Of a stretch of DNA of 6,888 bases, positions 1-5,843 are shown piece by piece. Location of the stretch: NCBI GenBank assembly GCA_045403215.1, contig JAXIOW010000062.1:1-6888 (forward strand). The letters are read 5' to 3'. This DNA is from NS-12 sp045403215. GTDB taxonomy: Bacteria; Nitrospirota; Nitrospiria; Nitrospirales; NS-4. Every line of letters starts with the position of its first letter. Position 1 is the stretch's first letter. Under the pieces are notes generated by a model that saw only the letters and a list, made by a program, of their open reading frames with translations, was not told where the DNA came from and did not search any database. The position numbers and the translations under genes are program-made.

Positions 1-168
1 TCGATCTGTCCGACCTGCGCCCGGATCGTCCAGTACGACTTCATGGCCTGCCCCTATTGCGAGACGATCCTCAGCCGCAACTGCATCGGTTGCAAGCGTT
101 CCCTCCAGCTCGAGTGGAAGACCTGCCCGTACTGCGGGACCAGCGGCGGCACGAAAAAGCCCTTCTGA
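1..168 (+). CDS. Double zinc-ribbon protein, C-terminal fragment
   Basis: This reading frame is open from the window edge and ends at the TGA at 166-168, so only the last 55 residues are visible and the start lies outside. Four CxxC knuckles are seen at residues 3-6 (CPTC), 17-20 (CPYC), 28-31 (CIGC) and 42-45 (CPYC). This is the 4+4 cysteine pattern of two consecutive zinc ribbons (DZR type), each expected to bind one zinc ion. The spacing between paired knuckles is 10 residues in both ribbons. The tail after the last knuckle is short and basic (GTKKPF). Such domains often end bacterial proteins of unknown role and mediate protein or nucleic-acid contacts, so the function of the full protein cannot be read here. 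It converges on hemW with only 9 bases between stop codons. The protein family call rests on the cysteine pattern alone. Confidence 0.8.
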   Translation, partial: SICPTCARIVQYDFMACPYCETILSRNCIGCKRSLQLEWKTCPYCGTSGGTKKPF

Positions 169-173
169 GATAT

Positions 174-202
174 GGGGTCAGAGTCGCCCCGACTCTGACC
201 CC
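174..202. repeat. Perfect 13-bp palindrome, REP-like, at the end of hemW
   Basis: GGGGTCAGAGTCG (174-186) is followed by a 3-base spacer (CCC) and its exact reverse complement CGACTCTGACCCC (190-202). The stem is perfect. It lies where the zinc-ribbon gene and hemW converge and provides the last seven codons and stop of hemW (GSESGRL). No T-run follows the hairpin on either strand, so it is not a standard intrinsic terminator, although it could still slow or end transcription in both directions. The GACTCTGACCCC end resembles palindromes that recur in intergenic regions of many GC-rich bacteria and are mobilised by REP-associated (Y1) transposases. That resemblance is from memory and no transposase is in the window. 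Confidence 0.75.
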
Positions 203-1365
203 TCCAAAAAGGCGACCGCCAGTTCGTCGGCCAGGAGAAGCCCGTCATCACTGGCCCGAAGGACGTCGCCTTCCAAGACCACCCACCTGCCACGGCTCAG
301 TCGCTCGATCGGCTCCCGGAATCGCTCGATCGGATCGAGACAGTACCGCTTGCGCAAGGGAGCACAGGCCACCCCCGCGACAGTGCGGAGCCCGAAGGCC
401 ACCGCCTCCCGCAATCTCAACAATGGCGTCCCCGGCTCCCTCTCTGCAACAGGCGGCACGCCGGCCGACACAAGCCGATGGTACTCCTCCAGCGACGCCA
501 CCGCGCTGAACCTCGCTCCGTCCAGGTACGAATGGGCGCTGGGGCCCAATCCCAGCCACTCGCGATCGCTCCAGTAGCCCAGATTGTGCCGGCAGGCGTG
601 GCCCGGTCGCGCGAAGTTGGAGACCTCGTACTGGAGATAGCCCGCGGCCCTCAGCCTGTCCCGTCCCCCCTGGTACATATCGGCCAGCGCATCATCGTCA
701 GGCAGGTTCAGTTGCCCCCGCTCCATCTCCCGGTGAAGCTGGCTCCCCTCTTCGATCGTCAGCCCGTAGAAGGCGAGATGCTCGGGCGCCAGGGCGATCG
801 CAGAGTCGAGATTGGCCAGCCAGCGAGTCAGGGGCTGGCCCGGGAGCCCGTAGATCAGGTCGAGGTTCAGGTTGGCAAATCCAGCCCGGCGCGCGGCACC
901 GACAGCCTGCACGATCTCCTGGGCCGTATGCGGGGTGTTGGCCGCTTTCAACTCCGCATCGTCGAACGACTGCGCGCCTAAGCTGAGACGATTGAACCCG
1001 CCCTTCCGGAGCGCGCGCAGGAACGACTCCTCTACCGAGGCGGGATTGGCCTCGATCGAGACTTCGGCGGCTGGGTCCACGGCAAAGCTTCGCCGGCAGG
1101 CCTCCCGGATGTTGAGCAGTTGCCCGGACGAGAGGGTCGTGGGCGTTCCACCACCGAAGTAGATCGTCTCAACAGTCCGTCCGCGAAGCGTATCGGTCCT
1201 GCCGTGCAGTTGGATCTCCGCAAGAAGATCGGACACAAAGGCCGCAACGCGGTCACTCCGACGGGCGCGGGTGTAGAAGCCGCAGAAGTGGCACCGCCGG
1301 TCGCAGAACGGCACATGCAAATACAGGCCGACGCCGTCGTCCCGAGAAGTCAGTGAAGGCTTCAT
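178..1365 (-). CDS. hemW: HemW-type radical SAM haem protein (coproporphyrinogen oxidase-like)
   Basis: 395 residues, a normal length for HemW. The radical-SAM cluster motif is CxxxCxxC at Cys21, Cys25 and Cys28 within LHVPFCDRRCHFCGF. Next come the SAM-binding GGGTP at 71-75, DLIYGLPGQ at 169-177, and YEVSNFARPG...CRHNLGYW at about 246-265, a stretch typical of HemW. A HemN-like C-terminal domain follows to about residue 387. After the third Cys there is Gly-Phe, whereas true HemN has a fourth Cys nearby, which favours HemW. HemW proteins bind haem and are thought to act as haem chaperones or insertases for respiratory enzymes; many are misannotated as oxygen-independent coproporphyrinogen III oxidase. 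The ATG at 1365 overlaps the panC stop (ATGA), and no clear Shine-Dalgarno is seen, so translation is probably coupled to panC. It is last in the operon. The final seven residues come from a palindrome, and a 21-base direct duplication encodes PIERFRE/PIERLSR near residues 345-358. Confidence 0.88.
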   Translation of the reverse strand: MKPSLTSRDDGVGLYLHVPFCDRRCHFCGFYTRARRSDRVAAFVSDLLAEIQLHGRTDTLRGRTVETIYFGGGTPTTLSSGQLLNIREACRRSFAVDPAAEVSIEANPASVEESFLRALRKGGFNRLSLGAQSFDDAELKAANTPHTAQEIVQAVGAARRAGFANLNLDLIYGLPGQPLTRWLANLDSAIALAPEHLAFYGLTIEEGSQLHREMERGQLNLPDDDALADMYQGGRDRLRAAGYLQYEVSNFARPGHACRHNLGYWSDREWLGLGPSAHSYLDGARFSAVASLEEYHRLVSAGVPPVAEREPGTPLLRLREAVAFGLRTVAGVACAPLRKRYCLDPIERFREPIERLSRGRWVVLEGDVLRASDDGLLLADELAVAFLEGSESGRL

Positions 1366-2210
1366 CGCGCAGTCACGGTCAGATTATCGATCAATCGGGT
1401 CTCACCGATCCAGGCTGCAAGCAAGAGCACCACGCGCCCCCGCACGCTGCGCACTTCATCCAGCGTGATGGGATCCGCCACGGCGAGGTAATCCAGGCGT
1501 GCCAGGGGCTCTGCCCAGATGAGCCGGGTCATGGCCGCCTCGACCTTCTTCACCGACCGTTCCCCGGCCCGAATCAACTCTCGGCCATCCGACAGAGCGC
1601 GGTGGAGCACAGTCGCCGCTTTCCGCTCTTCCGGCGAGAGGTGCTGGTTGCGCGAGCTGAACGCCAGGCCGTCCGGCTCACGGACGGTGGGGCGCATGAC
1701 GATCTCCGTATCCAGATTCAGGTCCTTGACCAGCCGCTCGACTACCACCGCCTGTTGATAGTCCTTCTGGCCGAAAAACGCCTTGTCAGGACGGACAATG
1801 TTCAGGAGCTTCGTGACCACCGTCGTCACCCCCCCGAAATGTCCCGGCCGTGAGAGCCCCTCGTACCTGCGCGTGAGGCGCTGCACGGAGACGGCCGTCT
1901 CGAAATCCGGCGGGTACATCTCCTGGGCGCGCGGGAGGAAGACGGCATCGACGCCGGCGGCCTGGCAGAGGCGGAGATCCTGTGCGAGCGAGCGAGGGTA
2001 CCGGTCGAAGTCCTCCAGCGGGCCGAACTGCAAGGGATTCACGAAGAGGCTGACTGCCACCGCGTCGCAGGCCAGCCTGGCCGCGCGGATCAGCGAGCGG
2101 TGCCCCTCGTGCAGCGCGCCCATGGTCGGCACCAGCCCAATCGTCACTCCTTCCCGCTGGAGCCTTCGCGACCAGGTGCGCATCGCGTTGACGGTCCGAA
2201 TCCGCCGCAT
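1362..2210 (-). CDS. panC: Pantothenate synthetase (pantoate--beta-alanine ligase)
   Basis: Cytoplasmic enzyme joining pantoate and beta-alanine with ATP to make pantothenate (vitamin B5, precursor of coenzyme A), with AMP and PPi as co-products. Numbered from the chosen start it has 282 residues, the usual family size. Motifs: PTMGALHEGH at 28-37 (the HIGH-like ATP site), FVNPLQF at 56-62, FGQKDYQQ at 146-153, and RPTVREPDGLAFSSRN at 173-188 (KMSKS-like loop region), ending with RLIDN at 272-276. The start at 2210 is preferred because PanC proteins begin with a short M-x-x-I-x-T-V, matched here by MRRIRTV, and because its ATG overlaps the folK stop as TGATG, a common coupling arrangement. 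A GTG at 2240 would add ten residues; GGAGGAG lies 11 bases before it, but those bases also encode folK. The hemW start overlaps the panC stop. No panB or panD is in the window. Confidence 0.95.
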   Translation of the reverse strand: MRRIRTVNAMRTWSRRLQREGVTIGLVPTMGALHEGHRSLIRAARLACDAVAVSLFVNPLQFGPLEDFDRYPRSLAQDLRLCQAAGVDAVFLPRAQEMYPPDFETAVSVQRLTRRYEGLSRPGHFGGVTTVVTKLLNIVRPDKAFFGQKDYQQAVVVERLVKDLNLDTEIVMRPTVREPDGLAFSSRNQHLSPEERKAATVLHRALSDGRELIRAGERSVKKVEAAMTRLIWAEPLARLDYLAVADPITLDEVRSVRGRVVLLLAAWIGETRLIDNLTVTAR

Positions 2211-2734
2211 CAAGTCCGACACGCGCCGCCCGGCGTCCACGGGACGATGGGCTCCTCCAGGCGGCGGACCGCGTGCGGATCCTTGAGAGCGGCCAGAAGC
2301 GACGCCACGGTCTCGCCCAGCACCGGATGCCGGAAGGCCGGCACCAGTTCGGCCAAGGGAGCCAAGACGAAATGGCGCTCGTGCAGGCGCGGGTGCGGGA
2401 CTTCCAGTCCATTGTCGTGGATGACCTGGTCCCCGTAGAACAGGAGGTCGAGATCCATGGTGCGGGGTCCTGAGGGACGGTCGAGGTGGCGGCCCAGTCC
2501 CCGCTCCGTCTCCTTGAGGATCAGCAGCAGACGCCAGGCCGGCAGGTCGGTGTCCACCCGCGCCACGAGGTTCAGGAACGGCCCGCCGACGTCGCCTACC
2601 GGCTCCGTCTCGTACGCGGAGGAGTGGCCGACCAATCGGCTCTGCGGGAGCATGCTCAGCAATCCGAGCGCGCGGGCGCAGAAGTCGCGCCGATCGCCCA
2701 GGTTCGACCCGATCCCGATGTAGGTATCAACCAT
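2210..2734 (-). CDS. folK: 6-hydroxymethyl-7,8-dihydropterin pyrophosphokinase (HPPK)
   Basis: Transfers pyrophosphate from ATP to 6-hydroxymethyl-7,8-dihydropterin, the step before dihydropteroate synthase in folate synthesis; cytoplasmic. The 174 residues match single-domain FolK. Visible motifs: IGIGSNLGDR at 6-15, SSAYETEPVG at 38-47 followed by the conserved PFLN, and GPRTMDLDLLFYGD at 89-102. In the last of these, Asp94 and Asp96 correspond to the two magnesium-binding aspartates of the family. VPHPRLHER at 112-120 and the FVLAPLAELVP segment follow. The final 20 or so residues extend beyond the conserved core. The ATG at 2734 is 10 bases after the dapL stop, with only a weak AAGG-like ribosome site overlapping that stop. 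The folK stop shares one base with the panC start. No other folate genes are in the window. Confidence 0.94.
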   Translation of the reverse strand: MVDTYIGIGSNLGDRRDFCARALGLLSMLPQSRLVGHSSAYETEPVGDVGGPFLNLVARVDTDLPAWRLLLILKETERGLGRHLDRPSGPRTMDLDLLFYGDQVIHDNGLEVPHPRLHERHFVLAPLAELVPAFRHPVLGETVASLLAALKDPHAVRRLEEPIVPWTPGGACRT

Positions 2735-2744
2735 CCGCCCTGCC

Positions 2745-3920
2745 TTACAGTCCCGCCTTCTCCATCCGCGAGACGGCCTCGAGCAGGCGCTCCTTGGGCG
2801 TGCACAGCGTCATCCGGATGTAGCCCTCCCCGGCCTCCCCGAAGCCGTTGCCCGGCGTCGTGACGATCCCGGCCCTCTCCAACAGGTGCGCCGTGAAGGA
2901 CGCGGAGGTGAAGCCCTTCGGCACCGTGACCCAGACGTAGAACGTCGAGTGGAGCGGCTCTACCTCCAGCCCGACCTGCTTGAGCCCCGGGAGCAGCACG
3001 TCGCGCCGCTCCTGATAGACCGCCCGGATCCCGTCGGCCAGCGCGTCCCCCTGGCGCAAGGCCGTGATCCCGGCCTCCTGCACGGCCTGGAACGCGCCGG
3101 AGTCGAGGTTGCTCTTGACCTTGCCGAGCCCTGCTAACACCTGCTTGTTGCCGACGGCGAACCCGATCCGCCAGCCGGTCATGTTGAAGGTCTTCGACAG
3201 CGAGTGAAACTCGACCCCGACCTCCTTGGCGCCAGCCGCCTCCAGGAAGCTGGGCGGGCGCCGTCCGTCATAGTAAATCTCGGAATAGGCCGCGTCGTGG
3301 CACACGATGATCCGGTGCTCGCTCGCGAACTCGACCACGCGCTTGAAGAAGTCCTTGCCGGCCGTTGCCGAAGTCGGGTTGTTCGGATAGTTCAGGAACA
3401 TCAGCTTGGCCTTGCGCGCCACGTCTTTCGGAATGGCCCGGAGGTCCAGCAGGTAGTGGTGGGCCTTCGTCAACGGCATCACGTACGGCGTGCCGCCCGC
3501 GAAGCTGGTCCCCACCGGATAGACCGGATACCCGGGGCTCGGCACCAGGACCACGTCGCCGGGGTCCACGAAGGCCAGCGGCACGTGGCCGATGCCTTCC
3601 TTCGAGCCGATCAGCGTGAGGACCTCGTCAGCCGGATTGAGCGTGACGCCGAAGCGCCGCACGTACCAGTCGGCGACCGCCTGCCGGAAGCTCAGCATCC
3701 CCTCGTAGGACGGATACTGGTGGTGCTTGGGATTCCCCACTGCCTGCCGCATGAGCTCGACGATCGGCGCTGGGGTCGGCAGGTCCGGATCGCCGATGCC
3801 CAGATTGATGATGTCCACCCCGCGGGCGATGGCCTTCTGCTTCATCTCATCGATCGCGGCGAATAGATACGGCGGCAAGGTCTTGATTCGGCTCGAGGGC
3901 TCGATGGGGAATCCGGCCAT
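2745..3920 (-). CDS. dapL: LL-diaminopimelate aminotransferase-type PLP enzyme
   Basis: 391 residues, fold-type I class I/II aminotransferase. DapL converts tetrahydrodipicolinate plus glutamate directly to LL-diaminopimelate and 2-oxoglutarate, bypassing the succinylated or acetylated intermediates of lysine and murein precursor synthesis. Features: NLGIGDPDLPTP at 39-50, SYEGMLSFRQA at 71-81, YPNNPTSA at 178-185, HDAAYSEIYYDG with the PLP-pyridine Asp209, SLSKTFNMTGWRIGFAVGN at 240-258 with the Schiff-base Lys243, and Arg369 in YIRMTL, expected to bind the substrate carboxylate. The SKTFNMTGWRIG context favours DapL over AspC, but related AlaC-type alanine or other aminotransferases cannot be excluded. 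The start at 3920 is chosen over the longer frame to 4034 because AAAGGAG lies 9 bases upstream and the next 38 codons are not family-like. First gene of the dapL-folK-panC-hemW operon. Confidence 0.83.
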   Translation of the reverse strand: MAGFPIEPSSRIKTLPPYLFAAIDEMKQKAIARGVDIINLGIGDPDLPTPAPIVELMRQAVGNPKHHQYPSYEGMLSFRQAVADWYVRRFGVTLNPADEVLTLIGSKEGIGHVPLAFVDPGDVVLVPSPGYPVYPVGTSFAGGTPYVMPLTKAHHYLLDLRAIPKDVARKAKLMFLNYPNNPTSATAGKDFFKRVVEFASEHRIIVCHDAAYSEIYYDGRRPPSFLEAAGAKEVGVEFHSLSKTFNMTGWRIGFAVGNKQVLAGLGKVKSNLDSGAFQAVQEAGITALRQGDALADGIRAVYQERRDVLLPGLKQVGLEVEPLHSTFYVWVTVPKGFTSASFTAHLLERAGIVTTPGNGFGEAGEGYIRMTLCTPKERLLEAVSRMEKAGL

Positions 3921-3929
3921 GAAACGGCG

Positions 3930-3936
3930 CTCCTTT
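3930..3936 (-). promoter_or_regulatory. Ribosome binding site of dapL
   Basis: AAAGGAG on the minus strand, 9 bases before the ATG at 3920. It is the only strong, well-placed Shine-Dalgarno in the leftward operon, and it fixes the dapL start against the longer open frame that continues to 4034. Confidence 0.75.
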
Positions 3937-3998
3937 CTGCCAGTGGGTGACGTGGAGCTAACAGGGTACTGCATGGGACGAGAAAAAGAAAAGGGGTT

Positions 3999-4027
3999 TT
4001 GACACGGCCGGACCTGCGTGCTAGCGT
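3999..4027 (+). promoter_or_regulatory. Sigma-70-type promoter of the esterase gene
   Basis: A perfect -35 TTGACA (3999-4004), a 17-base spacer and a -10 TAGCGT (4022-4027; first two and last bases match TATAAT), preceded by TGC at 4019-4021 as an extended -10. An A/T-rich AAAAGGGGTTTT stretch runs into the -35. The ATG at 4033 begins only five bases after the -10, so transcription should start at or next to the start codon. No convincing promoter was seen for the divergent dapL operon in 3937-4032. Confidence 0.6.
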
Positions 4028-4032
4028 TGGAC

Positions 4033-5328
4033 ATGCCCGCCCGCGCAGCCTGCTTTTTGCTGCTCGTCTCGACGCTCAGCGCGTGTGCAGGCCCGGCTGC
4101 GCAGGCCGATCAGACTGCCAGCCCGACCGATCCCGTCCTGCAAGCCTCCATCGACGAATACCTGGACACCCAGGACGCCGAGCGCGCCGACCAGCTCCTC
4201 GCCGAGATCCTAGGTCGTCGGGATGCGACGCCGGCGGCCGTCTCGGCCATCCTCGCCGCAGGCCGCTCCTACCGGGCCGAACCGGTGGACGTCCTGCCCA
4301 GCCGCGAACTTCACCTCGGGGCGCGCGTGTTCTACTACGGCCTGTACGTTCCGGATTCGTACCGCCCTGACAATGCGTACGGGCTCGTCATCTGCTTGCA
4401 CGGAGCTGGCTTCACAGGGGACACCTATCTGGAACGCTGGCAGACCCGCCTGGGCGAGGGCTACATCCTGGCCTGCCCGACCCTCCCCATGGGAAACTGG
4501 TGGACTCGCACTGCAGAGGACCTCGTCCTGGCCACCATCCGCGCGGTAGAGGCCCATTACCATGTTGATCCCAACCGCGTGTTTCTCACCGGCATGTCCA
4601 ACGGCGGGATCGGGGCGTACCTGATCGGGGCGCATTACGCCTCGCGCTTCGCCGCCGTCGTGCCCATGGCCGCCGGGCTGGATGACATCCTGATGCCGTT
4701 CCTGGAAAACTTCCGACAGACGCCGCTGTACATCATCCACGGCCGGCAGGACCAGGTGATGCCGGTCTCCCTGAGTCGCACTATTGACGAGGCCCTGACC
4801 GAGCTGGGCTACCCGCACGTGTACCGGGAGCATGATCGCGTCCATCCGATGGCCGGCGGCCATTTCTTCCCGCGGGAGGAACTGCCGGACCTGATCGCCT
4901 GGCTGGCGGACCGGCACCGGAACCCGTACCCGAAGAAACTGACCGTTGTGCGCGACGCGTCGCATCTCCTGCCGTTCAACTGGGTGCGGATTGACGCGAC
5001 GGACCGCATCGCCGAGTTTTCGGAGAACCTCATCGACCGCCACGACGAGGCCATCGCCACCAAACGCTACGCCAGGCTGGAGGCGGAAGTCGTCGGGCCC
5101 AACACGATCGAGGTCCGTACGCACCGCATCCGGCGCTACACGCTCTATCTCAATGAGAACCTGGTGGACCTCTCGCGCCCGGTGACGATCGTGACCAACG
5201 GAAGCGTGACCTACGAAGGAACGGTGGCGCCCAGCACGAAGACCCTCCTGCGCGAGGCGCGCGCGCGGCATGACCCTGGCGCCCTTTTTTCCGCCGCCGT
5301 GTCGGTGGCGGTCCCCAGTTCGAAATGA
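4033..5328 (+). CDS. Lipoprotein esterase, alpha/beta-hydrolase fold with C-terminal accessory domain
   Basis: 431 residues from the ATG at 4033. The N-terminus looks like a lipoprotein signal: basic Arg4, hydrophobic FLLLVSTL and the lipobox LSAC with Cys18, so the mature protein is expected to be a membrane-anchored extracytoplasmic lipoprotein. A short helical segment follows (about 34-80). The hydrolase core spans about 95-295: oxyanion-loop HGAG at 123-126, nucleophile elbow GMSNGG with Ser189, HGRQDQ with acid candidate Asp240, and a His candidate at 277 in AGGHFFP (His271 is an alternative). The set resembles the PHB-depolymerase/feruloyl-esterase-like (LpqC) group; the real substrate is unknown. 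Residues about 300-425 form an extra, probably beta-rich domain with LVDLSRPVTIVTNG and a VAPSTKTLLREA segment, recalled from similar planctomycete-type hydrolases. An in-frame GTG at 4018 lies inside the promoter and is rejected as start. It is transcribed alone, divergent from dapL and convergent with the pilin gene. Confidence 0.8.
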   Translation: MPARAACFLLLVSTLSACAGPAAQADQTASPTDPVLQASIDEYLDTQDAERADQLLAEILGRRDATPAAVSAILAAGRSYRAEPVDVLPSRELHLGARVFYYGLYVPDSYRPDNAYGLVICLHGAGFTGDTYLERWQTRLGEGYILACPTLPMGNWWTRTAEDLVLATIRAVEAHYHVDPNRVFLTGMSNGGIGAYLIGAHYASRFAAVVPMAAGLDDILMPFLENFRQTPLYIIHGRQDQVMPVSLSRTIDEALTELGYPHVYREHDRVHPMAGGHFFPREELPDLIAWLADRHRNPYPKKLTVVRDASHLLPFNWVRIDATDRIAEFSENLIDRHDEAIATKRYARLEAEVVGPNTIEVRTHRIRRYTLYLNENLVDLSRPVTIVTNGSVTYEGTVAPSTKTLLREARARHDPGALFSAAVSVAVPSSK

Positions 5329-5370
5329 GCTACCCCATTTTCTCACTCCATGCCCGATGGGAACCGCTGA

Positions 5371-5823
5371 CTAATCCGTGCAGTTGAATTGGACTGGGCC
5401 GACCCCCCCGGGGATGCAGCCGTGCTTGAGGTCGTTCGTTTCGTACGTATACACCGTGAGGACCCAGGCGTCCAGGTCCAGGTCATCGTCCAGGTTGGCC
5501 GTGGCAATGACCTGGTAGAGAAATGGGGGGGGACCGGCTCCGTTCAGCTGAATCGTAATCGTGTAATATTTTAACGGACCGCGAGGATTAAACCCGATGG
5601 TCGAAAGACTTTTCGAAAATTGGAGGTTGTCAGCGTAGTAGTGTTCTTCAAGCAGTTTGATTTCGGCTACGGCCGTCTCACCCTCCACCATTTTGGCCTT
5701 TTTCACATAAATCTGAAACCCGGTAATGGCGAACGAGGCCAGGATGCCCAGGATCGCAACCACGATCAGCAGTTCGATGAGGGTAAATCCCTTCGGATCG
5801 CTGGCGCTCAGCTTCGGTCTCAT
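5371..5823 (-). CDS. Type IV pilin-like protein (pseudopilin or minor pilin)
   Basis: 150 residues from the ATG at 5823. A 12-residue leader ends in Lys-Gly, followed by the prepilin peptidase site G|FTLIEL. Mature Phe1 and Glu5 are present, then a hydrophobic N-terminal helix (LLIVVAILGILASFAI) and an amphipathic helix to about residue 62. This marks a filament subunit of type IV pili or a type II secretion pseudopilus. The globular part has KYYTITI strands, an Asp-rich loop NLDDDLDLDAW at 110-120 and a likely disulfide-bonded D-region between Cys136 and Cys148. A TTG at 5847 overlapping the upstream stop could add eight residues; neither start has a good Shine-Dalgarno. It follows the HAMP gene by 20 bases and is probably co-transcribed with it. 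GC is about 45-52% in sampled 60-base lines against about 70% in the esterase gene, and it carries G8 and C7 runs. No pilus assembly ATPase, platform protein or prepilin peptidase is in the window. Confidence 0.88.
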   Translation of the reverse strand: MRPKLSASDPKGFTLIELLIVVAILGILASFAITGFQIYVKKAKMVEGETAVAEIKLLEEHYYADNLQFSKSLSTIGFNPRGPLKYYTITIQLNGAGPPPFLYQVIATANLDDDLDLDAWVLTVYTYETNDLKHGCIPGGVGPVQFNCTD

Positions 5824-5843
5824 GCGTTGCCCGATTGGGGCCG

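Noticed and set aside
3204..3866. A 220-codon open frame antisense to dapL
   Set aside because: It overlaps the conserved DapL core, has no family-like motif, and its composition is that of a reverse-strand shadow.
3937..3998. Leftward promoter for the dapL operon
   Set aside because: A TGTTAGCT string resembles an extended -10, but no acceptable -35 is found at 16-18 bases, so no site is called.
3921..4034. N-terminal extension of the DapL frame up to 4034
   Set aside because: AAAGGAG sits correctly before the ATG at 3920. The extra residues are Ser/Pro/Arg-rich, unlike the family, and would run through the divergent promoter region.
5291..5311. GC-rich imperfect hairpin (CCGCCGCCG / CGGTGGCGG) near the esterase stop as a terminator
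   Set aside because: It has a mismatch, lies inside coding sequence, and the T-run is before it rather than after it. No T-run follows on either strand.
4210..5346. A 378-codon open frame antisense to the esterase gene
   Set aside because: It mirrors a strongly supported GC-rich gene. Its product is Arg/Val/Gly-rich with no recognisable motif or signal, which is what a shadow frame in high-GC coding DNA looks like.
5348..5360. CCAT/ATGG hairpin between the convergent esterase and pilin genes
   Set aside because: The stem is only four base pairs and no T-run follows, so it gives no support for a terminator.
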